From Halostagnicola kamekurae (GTDB lineage Archaea; Halobacteriota; Halobacteria; Halobacteriales; Natrialbaceae): a stretch of 64,000 nt of DNA. Below the pieces are notes generated by a model. It was given only the letters and a program-made list of their open reading frames with translations. It was not told the DNA's origin and made no database searches. The position numbers and the translations under genes were made by a program. Shown piece by piece: positions 18,635 to 27,597 of this stretch (position 1 is its first letter; each line of letters opens with the position of its first letter). Location: the NCBI RefSeq assembly GCF_900116205.1, contig NZ_FOZS01000004.1, forward strand, positions 1 to 64,000, read 5' to 3'.

Positions 18635-19741
18635 ATGACGACCGTCGCAATTTCGGACGCCGTCGATGCGTACCTTCGACGCAAATCGATCGGAGGCGCG
18701 ACCGGAGCCGGTTCCGGAGCGTACGCCTCGAACGCCGAGTCGATCCTCCGCCGGTGGACAAGCTGGCTCGAGACCGACCGTGAAACGGCGAACCTCGCCG
18801 AACTCACGGACGACGACCTCGTCGCGTACGCTCGAGAACTCGCCGGCCGCGTCGAACGAGGGACATACGTCTCGTCAACGGCACGAACCTATTACGCGGT
18901 GGTCCGCGCGTTCCTCTCGTGGTGTGTCAGCGGCGGTCTCCTCGAGGCGAACCCCGCAGCGATTCGACGGGCGCAAGTTCGACTTCCCGCAGAGAGCGAT
19001 CGCCAACGGACCTGGACTGACCGCCAGCGGGAAGCCCTCGAGGAGCACGTCAGACGACGAGCCCTGTCGTCACTCGAGGACGCCAGCGAGGACCGGTGTC
19101 GTCGCCTCCGCGAGTACGCCATCGTTTCGCTACTGGCACATACGGAAATCCGCGGCTCGGAACTGTTTCGCGCTCCGGACGACGCGCGACGGACCGGCGC
19201 GACCTGGGAAGACGTGGATTTCTACACCGGGACGATTCGTGTCCTGGGAAAATCCCAGCGCGAGGAAACCGTCCCGCTGCCAGCGCCGGCGCGAACACCG
19301 CTTCGGCGGTACCGAATCGCCCTCGACCCGCCGACCAACGAGTGGCCGCTGTTCCCGACGCGACACGCGCCCTCGATCGCGCGTCACGTCCGCTCGAAAC
19401 TCGAAGACCGCGGCTACGGCGAGACTGAGATCGAATCACTGCTCGAGGAGTCGACGGCGAAGTCGCTTCTGCGGGAGTACGCGCTTACACCTCCCGCGAT
19501 AACGACCGAGGGGGCTCGCTCCGTCCTGAAACGGCTGTGTGAAGACGCGGGGATCGACGTCGACGGCGAGTACCTCACGCCGAGCGGCGTCGGTCGAGAC
19601 GTCGAACACTCTCGCCGACGCGCCGCGACCGCGCCGACGAACGCCCTTCGGGTCGCCTTTCTCGAGCAATCGATCGCGCGCGTCGAAGACGACCCCCGCG
19701 TGATCGACGTCCCCGCGCCGTCGTTCTCGCGGGAGGAGTGA
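18635..19741 (+). CDS. Tyrosine-recombinase-like protein lacking the nucleophile
   Basis: A 368-residue relative of phage-type integrases. Residues 1-115 resemble the core-binding SAM-like domain. The catalytic domain keeps the first Arg (HTEIRGSELF, Arg173) and the beta-hairpin Lys (RVLGKSQREE, Lys206). The family's C-terminal block, normally LxPHGxRR with a distal Tyr, is instead LTPSGVGRDVEHSRRR (314-329), and no tyrosine follows residue 313. It therefore cannot cleave DNA by the usual mechanism. Good haloarchaeal codon use and an intact frame argue that it is expressed, perhaps as a DNA-binding or accessory protein. It may equally be an integrase decaying at its 3' end. Confidence 0.75.
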   Translation: MTTVAISDAVDAYLRRKSIGGATGAGSGAYASNAESILRRWTSWLETDRETANLAELTDDDLVAYARELAGRVERGTYVSSTARTYYAVVRAFLSWCVSGGLLEANPAAIRRAQVRLPAESDRQRTWTDRQREALEEHVRRRALSSLEDASEDRCRRLREYAIVSLLAHTEIRGSELFRAPDDARRTGATWEDVDFYTGTIRVLGKSQREETVPLPAPARTPLRRYRIALDPPTNEWPLFPTRHAPSIARHVRSKLEDRGYGETEIESLLEESTAKSLLREYALTPPAITTEGARSVLKRLCEDAGIDVDGEYLTPSGVGRDVEHSRRRAATAPTNALRVAFLEQSIARVEDDPRVIDVPAPSFSREE

Positions 19742-19844
19742 AGGGCGTTCGCTCGGGTTCGAATCGGGGACGAGGAAACAGGAGTAGTATTGAAACCCGG
19801 TAGAAGATGATTGCTCTGGGACCGCTGTGGTAAGTACAGGGAAA

Positions 19845-20168
19845 CTATTGCTCGAATCCCCTATTCAGATAGGTATGTACTCCCAAAATAACCCCCCAAA
19901 TTCCGACAAGAGCAAGAATCACTACGGCGAGGAGGCTCCAATCCCGTACAAGTAGCAACCCGGAAAGAGCCACTGAAAGGATACCAATCCCTGTGATTAC
20001 TATTGGGTATGCTTTTGGCTTGATAACAATACTGAGGAGGCCAACACTACCGATAAAAGGGTAGATGGTCGCTATAGGGGAACCAAGGTACCCTCCGATA
20101 CTAGACAGTCCCAAAAGGACAATCCCCAAAATAATCCACGGGTATTGCCACCGCTCAACTTCGACCAT
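19845..20168 (-). CDS. Small four-helix membrane protein, unknown function
   Basis: A 107-residue protein starting MVEVERWQYPW and consisting of about four hydrophobic helices separated by short polar turns, ending HTYLNRGFEQ. I do not recognise the family. The start at 20168 is supported by a TATA-like ttatata at 20191-20197 (read on the minus strand), 23-30 nt upstream, consistent with a leaderless transcript; a longer frame to 20225 is possible. Codons are AT-richer than the neighbouring antiporter operon, which suggests recent acquisition together with the adjacent integrase relative. It is convergent with the integrase-like gene. Confidence 0.5.
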   Translation of the reverse strand: MVEVERWQYPWIILGIVLLGLSSIGGYLGSPIATIYPFIGSVGLLSIVIKPKAYPIVITGIGILSVALSGLLLVRDWSLLAVVILALVGIWGVILGVHTYLNRGFEQ

Positions 20169-20292
20169 AATTTGTCTTTTGACAATCGAGTTATATAGAT
20201 GTTCTCTCTCGTATTCAGTTTGCACCTGTAGTAGACATGTGCTTCACGCCCAAATACTGCTGAATAAGAGGATTTCAACAGAACAAACTCGC

Positions 20293-22119
20293 CTAGACGA
20301 GCAAGAGCAGCAGAATCGTCAGAATCGCCGTCAGCACCAGGATTGTAAAGCCGATACTCGCCCGAAGGTGGATCGTCGAGGGGCGACCGCCGTCGGCTGG
20401 CTGGCGCTCCTCGAGTTCGACGACCCAGTTTGGAAGCCGTCGGAAAACGGCGTCGACGGCCAATACTGGATTGTTACCGATCCAGTAGACGCGTCGTACG
20501 AGTCCCACCGCGACCGAGTCGACCGCACGATACGTTTCCGTGACAGCCAGCATCGAACCGCGTCCGGTGTAGTACCCGATGGGATTGACGATCATCGCCG
20601 GATCGCCGAGATCGAGTTTCGAGAGCGGTTTCCGAATCAGGACGAACGCGACCGCGGCGATCGCGAACAGGATCACGGCGTCCTGAACGTGACCCGGACT
20701 GTAGGGGTGGAGATGGTGTGATTCGGCACCCCCACCGACGATAACCGACGTGCCGTCGATGAATGGGAGCAGATTCGTGAAAAACGGCCAACCTATCTCG
20801 GGCAGTCCGAGCGCGAGACAGGCACCGCCGACCGAGAGCATTGCGACGGTCTGGCCCGGTCTAGCGTCGTCGACCTCCCGGTCGCTCGGCCCGTGGAGGA
20901 AGACGTAGTAGCCGAGTTTGATAAACGAGAGGAAGGTGCCGACCGCGCCGATGAAAAGCAGCCAGTAAAGCGCCTCGTACTTCGGTCCGCCGAAGTACCC
21001 GGACGCGGCGTCGAGGACCATTCCCTTGCTAATGAAGCCGCTGAACCCGGGGACTGCGGTGATCGAGAGTGCCCCCAGGAGGTACCCGATGGCGGTGATA
21101 GGCATTTCCTTCCAGAGCCCGCCCAGTTTGTACAGATCGTTCTCGCCGGTTCGGTAGATCACGACGCCGACGGCCATGAACAGGAGGCTCTTATAGAGGA
21201 TATTGTTGAACAGGTGCCCCATCGCGCCGGCGACGCCGAGCGCGGAGCCGAGACCGATCCCGGCGACGATATACCCCAGCTGGGCCTGAATGTGATAGGA
21301 CAACAGCGCTCGCATATCGTGCTGGAGCAACGCGAACCCGGCTCCGTAGACGGCCATCAGTCCGCCCATGTACGCGAGAAACAGATTCGTCTCGGGGAAC
21401 GCGCGATAGAATATCAGCGCGCTGGTCTTCGTGGTGAACACCGAGAGAAACACCGAGGCCGCGAAGTGCGGCTTGGGATACGTATCCGGGAGCCACGTGT
21501 GGAACCCGATAAAGGCGACGTTGATCCCCATCCCGAGCGTGGCGAACATCGCCGGAAGGCCGGACGCGATCCCCGATCCGTAGGCGAAGTTGCCGACCGC
21601 CGCGTAGTGTGCGGCGACCGCCAACAGGACGAGGTTCCCCGCGATACCGTGGGCGATGGCATAGCGGTACCCCGAACGGACCGCGTCGCCGCCGTAGTTC
21701 CAGACCACGAACGTACTCGTGACGGCCATCAGTTCCCACATGAACACCAACACGAGCCAGTCGCCAGTGAACGCCGTTCCGATCGCCGAGGCGACGTAAA
21801 TCAGCGCGTACGATCCCATCGTCCGGGACGCCTCGCTCGAGTACGCGTAGATCACGGCGAACGTGCCGAGGAATCCGAGGCCGAGGCCGACGAGCCGACT
21901 GAAGTCGTCGACGAAGAACGGCTGGATTTCCGTAAACCCGAGGAACTCGGTCGTAAGGTGGGTTCCCTCAGGAACGAAGAACGCGATCGCCGTCACGGCA
22001 GCGAGACTCAGCGTCCCGATCGCGTAGCCGAGTCGACGCGGCAGGACCAACATCAGGAGCGCCGCCGCGAGGACGATAAACGGCGGGTACGCGTAGGTGA
22101 GTAGTTCCGTCTCGATCAT
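20293..22119 (-). CDS. Mrp-type antiporter large subunit (MrpD/NuoL-like), third copy
   Basis: A 608-residue polytopic protein of the complex-I antiporter-like family. Family landmarks are the helix-5 Glu in FMWELMAVTS, the helix-7 Lys in FTTKTSALIF, HDMRALLSYHIQAQLGYI between helices, and a further Lys in LFNNILYKSLLFMA. The C-terminal 130 residues form extra helices and a charged loop. It is the last gene of the nine-gene antiporter operon and overlaps the preceding gene by four bases. All ionisable channel residues are present, so proton or cation translocation is likely. The operon thus carries three large subunits, compared with the MrpA/MrpD pair of bacterial systems. Confidence 0.88.
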   Translation of the reverse strand: MIETELLTYAYPPFIVLAAALLMLVLPRRLGYAIGTLSLAAVTAIAFFVPEGTHLTTEFLGFTEIQPFFVDDFSRLVGLGLGFLGTFAVIYAYSSEASRTMGSYALIYVASAIGTAFTGDWLVLVFMWELMAVTSTFVVWNYGGDAVRSGYRYAIAHGIAGNLVLLAVAAHYAAVGNFAYGSGIASGLPAMFATLGMGINVAFIGFHTWLPDTYPKPHFAASVFLSVFTTKTSALIFYRAFPETNLFLAYMGGLMAVYGAGFALLQHDMRALLSYHIQAQLGYIVAGIGLGSALGVAGAMGHLFNNILYKSLLFMAVGVVIYRTGENDLYKLGGLWKEMPITAIGYLLGALSITAVPGFSGFISKGMVLDAASGYFGGPKYEALYWLLFIGAVGTFLSFIKLGYYVFLHGPSDREVDDARPGQTVAMLSVGGACLALGLPEIGWPFFTNLLPFIDGTSVIVGGGAESHHLHPYSPGHVQDAVILFAIAAVAFVLIRKPLSKLDLGDPAMIVNPIGYYTGRGSMLAVTETYRAVDSVAVGLVRRVYWIGNNPVLAVDAVFRRLPNWVVELEERQPADGGRPSTIHLRASIGFTILVLTAILTILLLLLV

Positions 22120-24038
22120 GGGACGGACACACCCGTTACGACTCGCACTATTTCACTGGCGAGGTCGAGAAAGACCGCGAGGTCGGGAACGACCCCGAGG
22201 ACGATCCCGCCGGTCGCGATAACCGCGATCGGCACGAGCATGAGCCAGGTGCTCTCGTCGAACGGAGAACGACGGTCCCATCCACTCGGTGGCGGACCGC
22301 CGTGGTGGTGATCGTGCTCATCGGCCTGGGGAGTCACGGCGGTACCGTGGTCCCCGCTGGGACCGGCAACCTGTCCATCAGCGCCGTTGTCAGCACTGTC
22401 GTCGGCAGACGCGCCGAACGGAACGTCGGCGTCGCTCGGATACTCGTCGACCGCGAAGCCGTCGTCGGTGTCACGGTCCTGGACGTTGGTATCGTTGCGG
22501 TCGCCGTCGTGAGTGTCCTCGTGGTCCCCCCCGTCGGTCGCGACGTCGTGTTCGGACTCGCGCCGATCGGCTCCGCCGAGCGTTCCACCCGGCGGGAACT
22601 CGAGCAGCGGTTTGGCGTCGTGTCGATCCTCGCTCTCGAAGAAGGCCGTGTAGACGACGGGCCAAAAGTAGACGATGTTGAGAACGCCCGAGAGCACGAG
22701 CGCGACCGCGAACGGCCAGTAACTGGCCTGCATCCCGCCGACGAGCATGTAGAACTTGCTGACGAATCCGGCGGCGAGCGGTATGCCGGCCATGCCGGCA
22801 GAGCCGACAGCGAAGGCGGCCATCGTCAGCGGCATCCGTTTTCCGATACCAGCCATTTCGCTGATATAGTCGGTGTGAGTTTCGACGTGGATCGATCCCG
22901 CACAGAAAAACAGGGTGAGCTTTCCGAACGCGTGGGCGGGGATGTGAAACAGTCCGCCGAGTATCGCCATCGGATGGAGCATCGACAGCCCGAGGACGAT
23001 GTAGGACAACTGCGCGGTCGTCGAGTACGCGAGCCGCCGCTTGAGGTGGTCCTTTCGTAACGCGATGATACTCGCCGCCAGAAGGGTAAACGTCGCCAGT
23101 ATCGCGACGGGAATGTTCAGTCCGACCTCGCCGATGCCCGGAACCGACAGCGGGAGGTCACGAATCGTTTCGACCCCGTAGACCTCAAGGATGACGCGGG
23201 CGATACCGAACGCGCCGGATTTGACGACCGCGACCGCGTGGAGCAATCCAGAGACGGGTGTGGGCGCGACCATCGCGTCGGCGAGCCAAGAGTGAAGCGG
23301 CATTATCGCGGCCTTCACGCCGAAGCCGGCGATCAGGAGGAAAAACGCCGCCTGCGCGTACGCCTGCGCGCCGTCTGCCGTCGCGGCGCTCGCGAGGGCG
23401 TCCATCCCGCCGGACTGGAACGCGACCGTCGGATCGCCGACGCCGCTCGTAAGCCAGTAGATCAGCACCGTCCCCGCCAGCAACAGGACGCCGCCGCCGA
23501 AGAACGTGTACGTGATGTACTTTCGCCCGGCGATCCGAGCCTCGGCGTCGTCGTTGTGCGCGACCAGCGGGTAGGTGACCAGCGAGAGCAGTTCGTAGAA
23601 GACGAAGAGGGTGATTAAATTCGCCGAGAACGCGATCCCGACTGCGGTCGAGAGACTGGCCGCGAACGCCGCGAAGAACCGCGTCTGGGAGTGCTCGTCT
23701 AACCCCCGCATGTAGCCGGCCGCGTAGAACGAGGTGAAGATCCACAGCAGGCTCGCGAGCAACGCAAACAGCATTCCGAGCGGGTCCGCCTCGAGCGCGA
23801 AGTCGATGCCGGCGATGAACTCGACGCCGGTCGCGGCCTCGAGGCTCCACTCGTAGGTCTCGCCGGAGAGCACGCCGGGGAGCATGCTCGCGATGATGCC
23901 GAACTTCGCCAGTGCGGCCGCGACCGACCAGCTTTCGCGGACGTTCGGATAGCGATACGACGCGATAATCAACACCACCGCGATCGCCGAGACCAGAACG
24001 GCCGCGAGCGGGCGGATGGTCGGGATCGGATCAGCCAT
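22116..24038 (-). CDS. Mrp-type antiporter large subunit with Asp/His-rich loop
   Basis: A 640-residue antiporter-like subunit. The conserved Glu is in FYELLSLVTYPLVAHND, the helix-7 Lys in LLHAVAVVKSGAFGIARV and the later Lys in PAHAFGKLTLFFCAG, so the proton path is complete. Between two C-terminal helices, residues about 466-594 form a long soluble loop extremely rich in Asp, Gly and His, ending in ADEHDHHHGGPPP. Such a loop is absent from bacterial Mrp proteins and could bind divalent metal or simply be a halophilic linker. The gene overlaps its neighbours by one base upstream and four bases downstream. Confidence 0.88.
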   Translation of the reverse strand: MADPIPTIRPLAAVLVSAIAVVLIIASYRYPNVRESWSVAAALAKFGIIASMLPGVLSGETYEWSLEAATGVEFIAGIDFALEADPLGMLFALLASLLWIFTSFYAAGYMRGLDEHSQTRFFAAFAASLSTAVGIAFSANLITLFVFYELLSLVTYPLVAHNDDAEARIAGRKYITYTFFGGGVLLLAGTVLIYWLTSGVGDPTVAFQSGGMDALASAATADGAQAYAQAAFFLLIAGFGVKAAIMPLHSWLADAMVAPTPVSGLLHAVAVVKSGAFGIARVILEVYGVETIRDLPLSVPGIGEVGLNIPVAILATFTLLAASIIALRKDHLKRRLAYSTTAQLSYIVLGLSMLHPMAILGGLFHIPAHAFGKLTLFFCAGSIHVETHTDYISEMAGIGKRMPLTMAAFAVGSAGMAGIPLAAGFVSKFYMLVGGMQASYWPFAVALVLSGVLNIVYFWPVVYTAFFESEDRHDAKPLLEFPPGGTLGGADRRESEHDVATDGGDHEDTHDGDRNDTNVQDRDTDDGFAVDEYPSDADVPFGASADDSADNGADGQVAGPSGDHGTAVTPQADEHDHHHGGPPPSGWDRRSPFDESTWLMLVPIAVIATGGIVLGVVPDLAVFLDLASEIVRVVTGVSVP

Positions 24039-25579
24039 CAGTGAAACACCTCCGAAGTGAACGGCTCGAGCAGATCGAACAGCGCACCGCCGGCAAAGCC
24101 GAAGGCGACCGCGAGAACCGCGAGGACGACCACGAACGCTATCATACCGAACGAAACGCCGTCCGGCGAATCGGTCATCTGATCACCGGTTCCGCCGTCG
24201 GTCGCCACCTGCGACGTCCCCGCACTCCCGTCGGAGCCGTGCGCTGTCTCGGCCGGTGGGGTGAAGTACATCTTCTCGAGCACTCGAGCGGCGTAGGCGA
24301 GCGTGAACATCGTGCTGAGGAGGATGACCGCGGCGACCGGCCAGGCCTCTGCCTGAACCGCTCCAAGTGCGATGTACCACTTCCCGACGAAACCGGCGGA
24401 GGGTGGAATACCGACGAGCGCGGCGAGTAAGACGCCGACGCCGGCCGCCGAGACTGGTCGCTCGCGTGCCAGACCAGCGTACTCGTCGACCGTCCGCGCA
24501 CCGTATCCCAGCGAGACGACGCAGGCGGCACCGAACAGTCCCGCCTTCAGGATGCCGTGGCCGATCAGGTGGATAACCGCACCCGTAAACGCCGTCTCCG
24601 TGACGACGCCGTAGGCGGCGACGACGAGGCCGAACTGCGAGACCGACGAGTACGCGAACATGCGTTTCACGTCGGTCTGGATCGCGGCGAGCGCACTTCC
24701 CGCGACGACGCTTACCGAGCCGACGGTGACGATTATTTCGGAGGCGTAGGGCGTCTGTATCAGGAATTCCGGACCGAAGACGTCGAACAAAATTCGGCCG
24801 AGCGCGTAGGCGGCGACCGTCGAGACGAGCGCCGCGATAAGTGGCGTGACGCCGTCGGGCGCGTGCTGGTAGGCGTCGGGTTGCCACGTGTGCAACGGCC
24901 ACTGGGCGACCTTGATCGAGAAGCCGACGAAGATGAACGCGAACGCGGTTCGAACCAGACTCAGTTGCTGCTGGTCCAGCGTCCCGTTCTGTAACACATC
25001 GGCGAGTTCGGCCATGTTCAACGTTCCCGTCGCCATGAACAGGAACGCGACCCCGATCAGGTAAAACGACGCGCCGATCGTCCCGAGAATGAGGTACTTC
25101 AACGCCGCGACGGCCGACTCGGGACCGTCACCGCTCGAGATCAGCGCGTACGTTCCGAGGCCGACGATTTCAAGGAAGACAAACATGTTGAACACGTCGC
25201 CGGTAAGCGCGAGGCCGAGCAAACCGCCCGTCAGAAGCAAGTAGCCGGTGTAGAAGACGTTCCCCCGCGGACCGCCGAGGCGAGTGATCGCCAGCACGCC
25301 CGCCGCGATCAATGTCACTAGGAGCACCACGAGCGTCGAGAGGGGATCGGCGACGAGTTCGATTCCGTACTCGGGGGGGAAGTCGCCGAGCTCGTGCGTG
25401 ACCGAGGCGCCGTCGACGAACACGGTGGCCGCGAGCGAGACGCTCATCGCGAAGAGACCGGTCGTCGTGACCGCTGCGACCGACCAGCCGGTCCGGTCGT
25501 AGCGAAGGCCAAGTGCGATCGGAACGACCGCAGCGATGATCGGCACCACGATGAGCAACACCGGAAGGGCGCTACTCAT
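24038..25579 (-). CDS. mnhD: Mrp-type antiporter subunit MrpD, helix-7 lysine replaced
   Basis: A 513-residue antiporter-like subunit with about 14 helices. Glu137 (MFVFLEIVGLGTYAL) and the distal Lys (GHGILKAGLFGAACVV) are conserved. After the family motif WPLHTWQPDAYQHAPDGVTP, the helix that normally reads LLTKVGVYA instead reads ALVSTVAAYALGRIL: the channel lysine is Thr254. In Mrp and complex I this lysine is needed for ion movement, so this subunit may be structural or have altered coupling. The start lies inside the end of mnhC, and the stop overlaps the following gene by one base. Confidence 0.88.
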   Translation of the reverse strand: MSSALPVLLIVVPIIAAVVPIALGLRYDRTGWSVAAVTTTGLFAMSVSLAATVFVDGASVTHELGDFPPEYGIELVADPLSTLVVLLVTLIAAGVLAITRLGGPRGNVFYTGYLLLTGGLLGLALTGDVFNMFVFLEIVGLGTYALISSGDGPESAVAALKYLILGTIGASFYLIGVAFLFMATGTLNMAELADVLQNGTLDQQQLSLVRTAFAFIFVGFSIKVAQWPLHTWQPDAYQHAPDGVTPLIAALVSTVAAYALGRILFDVFGPEFLIQTPYASEIIVTVGSVSVVAGSALAAIQTDVKRMFAYSSVSQFGLVVAAYGVVTETAFTGAVIHLIGHGILKAGLFGAACVVSLGYGARTVDEYAGLARERPVSAAGVGVLLAALVGIPPSAGFVGKWYIALGAVQAEAWPVAAVILLSTMFTLAYAARVLEKMYFTPPAETAHGSDGSAGTSQVATDGGTGDQMTDSPDGVSFGMIAFVVVLAVLAVAFGFAGGALFDLLEPFTSEVFH

Positions 25580-25943
25580 CGGAGCGCACCTCCCGAAGCG
25601 TGTCCTCTCGGAGCGTCCCGTACTCCGAATAGATCCGGATGATCAACGCGAGACCGACCGCGGTGAGCGCGATTCCGACGACGATCGCCGTGAGGACGAT
25701 CACCTGCGGGAGCGGACTCGCGACGAAGAGTTCCCCTTCGGTCGGATGGGGAGGAACGATTGGCGAGGAGCCACCGTCGACGTAGGCCATCGAGACGAAA
25801 AACAGGAAGATCGCCGACTGAAAGAGGTTGACGCCGATCAGCTTCTTGACGAGGTTTTCGTGTGCGATCATCATGTAGAGCCCAATTCCGAGTAGAACGA
25901 ACATGAGCGCGTACGCGTAGCGTGTGGTGAGTATCTCAATCAT
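25572..25943 (-). CDS. mnhC: Antiporter subunit MrpC/MnhC (NuoK-like)
   Basis: A 123-residue protein with three helices, the size and layout of MrpC. It starts MIEILTTRYAYALMFVLLGI and has HENLVKKLIGVNLFQSAIFL, the conserved NuoK-like helix segment with Lys and Asn. VLTAIVVGIALTAVGLALII forms the last helix. The polar C-terminus overlaps the start of mnhD by eight bases, and its own start overlaps the end of mnhB, so translation of the cluster is coupled. In Mrp complexes MrpC bridges the large antiporter subunits. Confidence 0.9.
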   Translation of the reverse strand: MIEILTTRYAYALMFVLLGIGLYMMIAHENLVKKLIGVNLFQSAIFLFFVSMAYVDGGSSPIVPPHPTEGELFVASPLPQVIVLTAIVVGIALTAVGLALIIRIYSEYGTLREDTLREVRSDE

Positions 25944-26430
25944 CCTCAGTGACCTCCTGTGAGTTCTCGGCCTTGCGTTCGGGGGTGAATCCCGCAGCCG
26001 TCGCGAAGAACAGCGTGATGACGACCCCCGCGACGATCAGCGTGATCCCGCCGATCTCGATGGCCTCCATCGCCCACTTGCCGCCGTTGGGAATCCCGAG
26101 TGCGGACTCGAAGCGCCCGTACTCGAGGAATTTGCCGCCGAGCACCATCGTCACAGCGCCGATGGAGAAGAAAATCGCGACACCGCCGACGACTAACCCG
26201 ACGATAGCCGAATTACTGAGCCACTGTCGGGTCGGTTCGATGCCGAACGCGAACGCGATCATCAGAATCGTCACCCCGACGATCGCGCCGCCCTGAAATC
26301 CGCCGCCGGGGCTGTCGGCACCGTGCAGTGCCATGAACATGCCGTACGTGAGCGTAAACGGCGAGATGATCTTAACCGTCGTCAAAATCACCTGACTCTC
26401 CGTGTACCTGTCGTCGTATCGGTCCGCCAT
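25936..26430 (-). CDS. mnhB: Antiporter subunit MrpB/MnhB
   Basis: A 164-residue membrane protein with an MnhB domain. MADRYDDRYTESQVILTTVK is followed by ISPFTLTYGMFMALHGADSP and GGGFQGGAIVGVTILMI, the clear family signature. The start at 26430 was chosen because it overlaps the stop of the preceding gene as TGATG and because the longer in-frame extension is non-homologous. The C-terminal 15 residues are charged and cytoplasmic. It overlaps mnhC by eight bases. Confidence 0.92.
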   Translation of the reverse strand: MADRYDDRYTESQVILTTVKIISPFTLTYGMFMALHGADSPGGGFQGGAIVGVTILMIAFAFGIEPTRQWLSNSAIVGLVVGGVAIFFSIGAVTMVLGGKFLEYGRFESALGIPNGGKWAMEAIEIGGITLIVAGVVITLFFATAAGFTPERKAENSQEVTEDD

Positions 26431-26969
26431 CAGACGAACACCTCCCGTTTGAGGACCAGCAGGACGGCGATGCCGGCCGAGAAGACGACGACCGCCTCCC
26501 CGAAGGTATCGAAGCCACGGTACGCGGCGAGGACGGCCGTGACGGTGTTTTCGACGCCCGTCTGTTCGTACGCGTGTTCGATATAGTGCTGGGAAACCTC
26601 CTCCGTCGCCCAGGCGGGGGCGTCCTCGAACCCGATCGGGTACATTTCGGGCAAGACGGCGACCAGCAAGACGAGGACGAACGCGCCGACGACGAACACC
26701 GCCGGAACGTCGACCCGTTCGAATAGTCGATCGGTCGACGGCCGCGACGTCCGTGCGATCGTCAACAACAGCAGAATCGTCGTCACTCCGGCCCCGATCG
26801 CCGCCTCGGTCATCGCGACGTCCGGTGCGAGCAAGAGCGTGTACAGAATCGCCATTCCGAGGCTGTAGGCGGCAAAGACGATGATCGTCGAAAGGACGTC
26901 GCGGACGATCGCCGTCGCGACGGCAGTCGCGAGGATGAAAAGCGCGAGCGTGTACGCGATCGCACTCAT
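26430..26969 (-). CDS. Antiporter subunit: MrpA C-terminal/MbhD-like (DUF4040) domain protein
   Basis: A 179-residue protein matching the C-terminal part of MrpA, which in archaea is a separate subunit, as MbhD/MbhE in membrane-bound hydrogenases. The core FAAYSLGMAILYTLLLAPDV and MTEAAIGAGVTTILLLLTI is the MbhD-type motif with a buried Glu. After a soluble stretch of about 50 residues, GFDTFGEAVVVFSAGIAVLL forms the MbhE-like last helix, so this is an MbhD-MbhE fusion. The neighbours overlap on both sides (four bases with mnhG, TGATG with mnhB). Confidence 0.85.
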   Translation of the reverse strand: MSAIAYTLALFILATAVATAIVRDVLSTIIVFAAYSLGMAILYTLLLAPDVAMTEAAIGAGVTTILLLLTIARTSRPSTDRLFERVDVPAVFVVGAFVLVLLVAVLPEMYPIGFEDAPAWATEEVSQHYIEHAYEQTGVENTVTAVLAAYRGFDTFGEAVVVFSAGIAVLLVLKREVFV

Positions 26970-27319
26970 TTCTCATCACCGTCGGTTTGCTCGTCGGTCG
27001 TTTCCCACGGCGTTGCACCCGTTTCGGCGGCGGATCGAGCGATCGCGTGAGCCGCCGTCGGATTCGTGATGAACACGAAGAACAACAGCAGGACGGTGTA
27101 CGCCGTCGTGTCTTGCCAGCCCAACGCCAGTGCGACGCCAGCGAGCGTCAGTCCGGCACCCAGCGTGTCGGTCTGGGAGGCCGTGTGCGTCCGCGCGAAT
27201 AAATCAGGCAAGCGGAGCACGCCGACCGTCGAAACGAACGTAAAGAAGACTCCGAGAGCTAGCAGAACGACGATGGCGGCGAACCGAAGATCCGAAAGGA
27301 CCGCCGCGAGGGCGCTCAC
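26966..27319 (-). CDS. mnhG: Antiporter subunit MrpG/MnhG
   Basis: A 117-residue protein with three helices. FFTFVSTVGVLRLPDLFART and HTASQTDTLGAGLTLAGVAL are the diagnostic MnhG segments, the first having the conserved G-hydrophobic-R-hydrophobic-P-D pattern. Its acidic tail (EQTDGDEK) is typical of a halophile. It overlaps both neighbouring genes by four bases. MrpG is a small essential subunit of the antiporter complex. Confidence 0.93.
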   Translation of the reverse strand: MSALAAVLSDLRFAAIVVLLALGVFFTFVSTVGVLRLPDLFARTHTASQTDTLGAGLTLAGVALALGWQDTTAYTVLLLFFVFITNPTAAHAIARSAAETGATPWETTDEQTDGDEK

Positions 27320-27597
27320 AGGACGCCACCCCGTTCGACCGTGAACTTAGAGATGGCAATCGCCATCAGGAAGTTAAGCAGCGCGTAGATCAACGCCACG
27401 TCGAGGAACCACTCCTGGTCGAGTCCGACCGAAAGCAGTGCGAGGATGACGACCGTATTCGTTCCGATGACGTTCACGGCCAGCAGCCGATCCTGCGTCG
27501 TCGGACCGACAACCGCGCGATAGAAAAGCGCGATCGCGAGAACGACGAACGATACCGCAGCGGCGATGAAGATGTGACTCAGGAGTTCGCCAGTCAT
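27316..27597 (-). CDS. mnhF: Antiporter subunit MrpF/MnhF
   Basis: A 93-residue, three-helix protein of normal MrpF length. The conserved core YRAVVGPTTQDRLLAVNVIG and LDVALIYALLNFLMAIAISK is present, including the Gly-Pro-Thr-x-x-Asp-Arg element. It overlaps mnhE by four bases upstream and mnhG by four bases downstream. Confidence 0.93.
   Translation of the reverse strand: MTGELLSHIFIAAAVSFVVLAIALFYRAVVGPTTQDRLLAVNVIGTNTVVILALLSVGLDQEWFLDVALIYALLNFLMAIAISKFTVERGGVL

Noticed and set aside
19748-19775. tRNA T-arm-like sequence (ggttcgaatc)
   Set aside because: The flanking bases do not pair as a T stem, and no acceptor or anticodon arm is found nearby.
20893-22104. Open frame (403 codons) antisense to the third antiporter subunit
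   Set aside because: Highly charged low-complexity translation; the real membrane protein lies on the minus strand.
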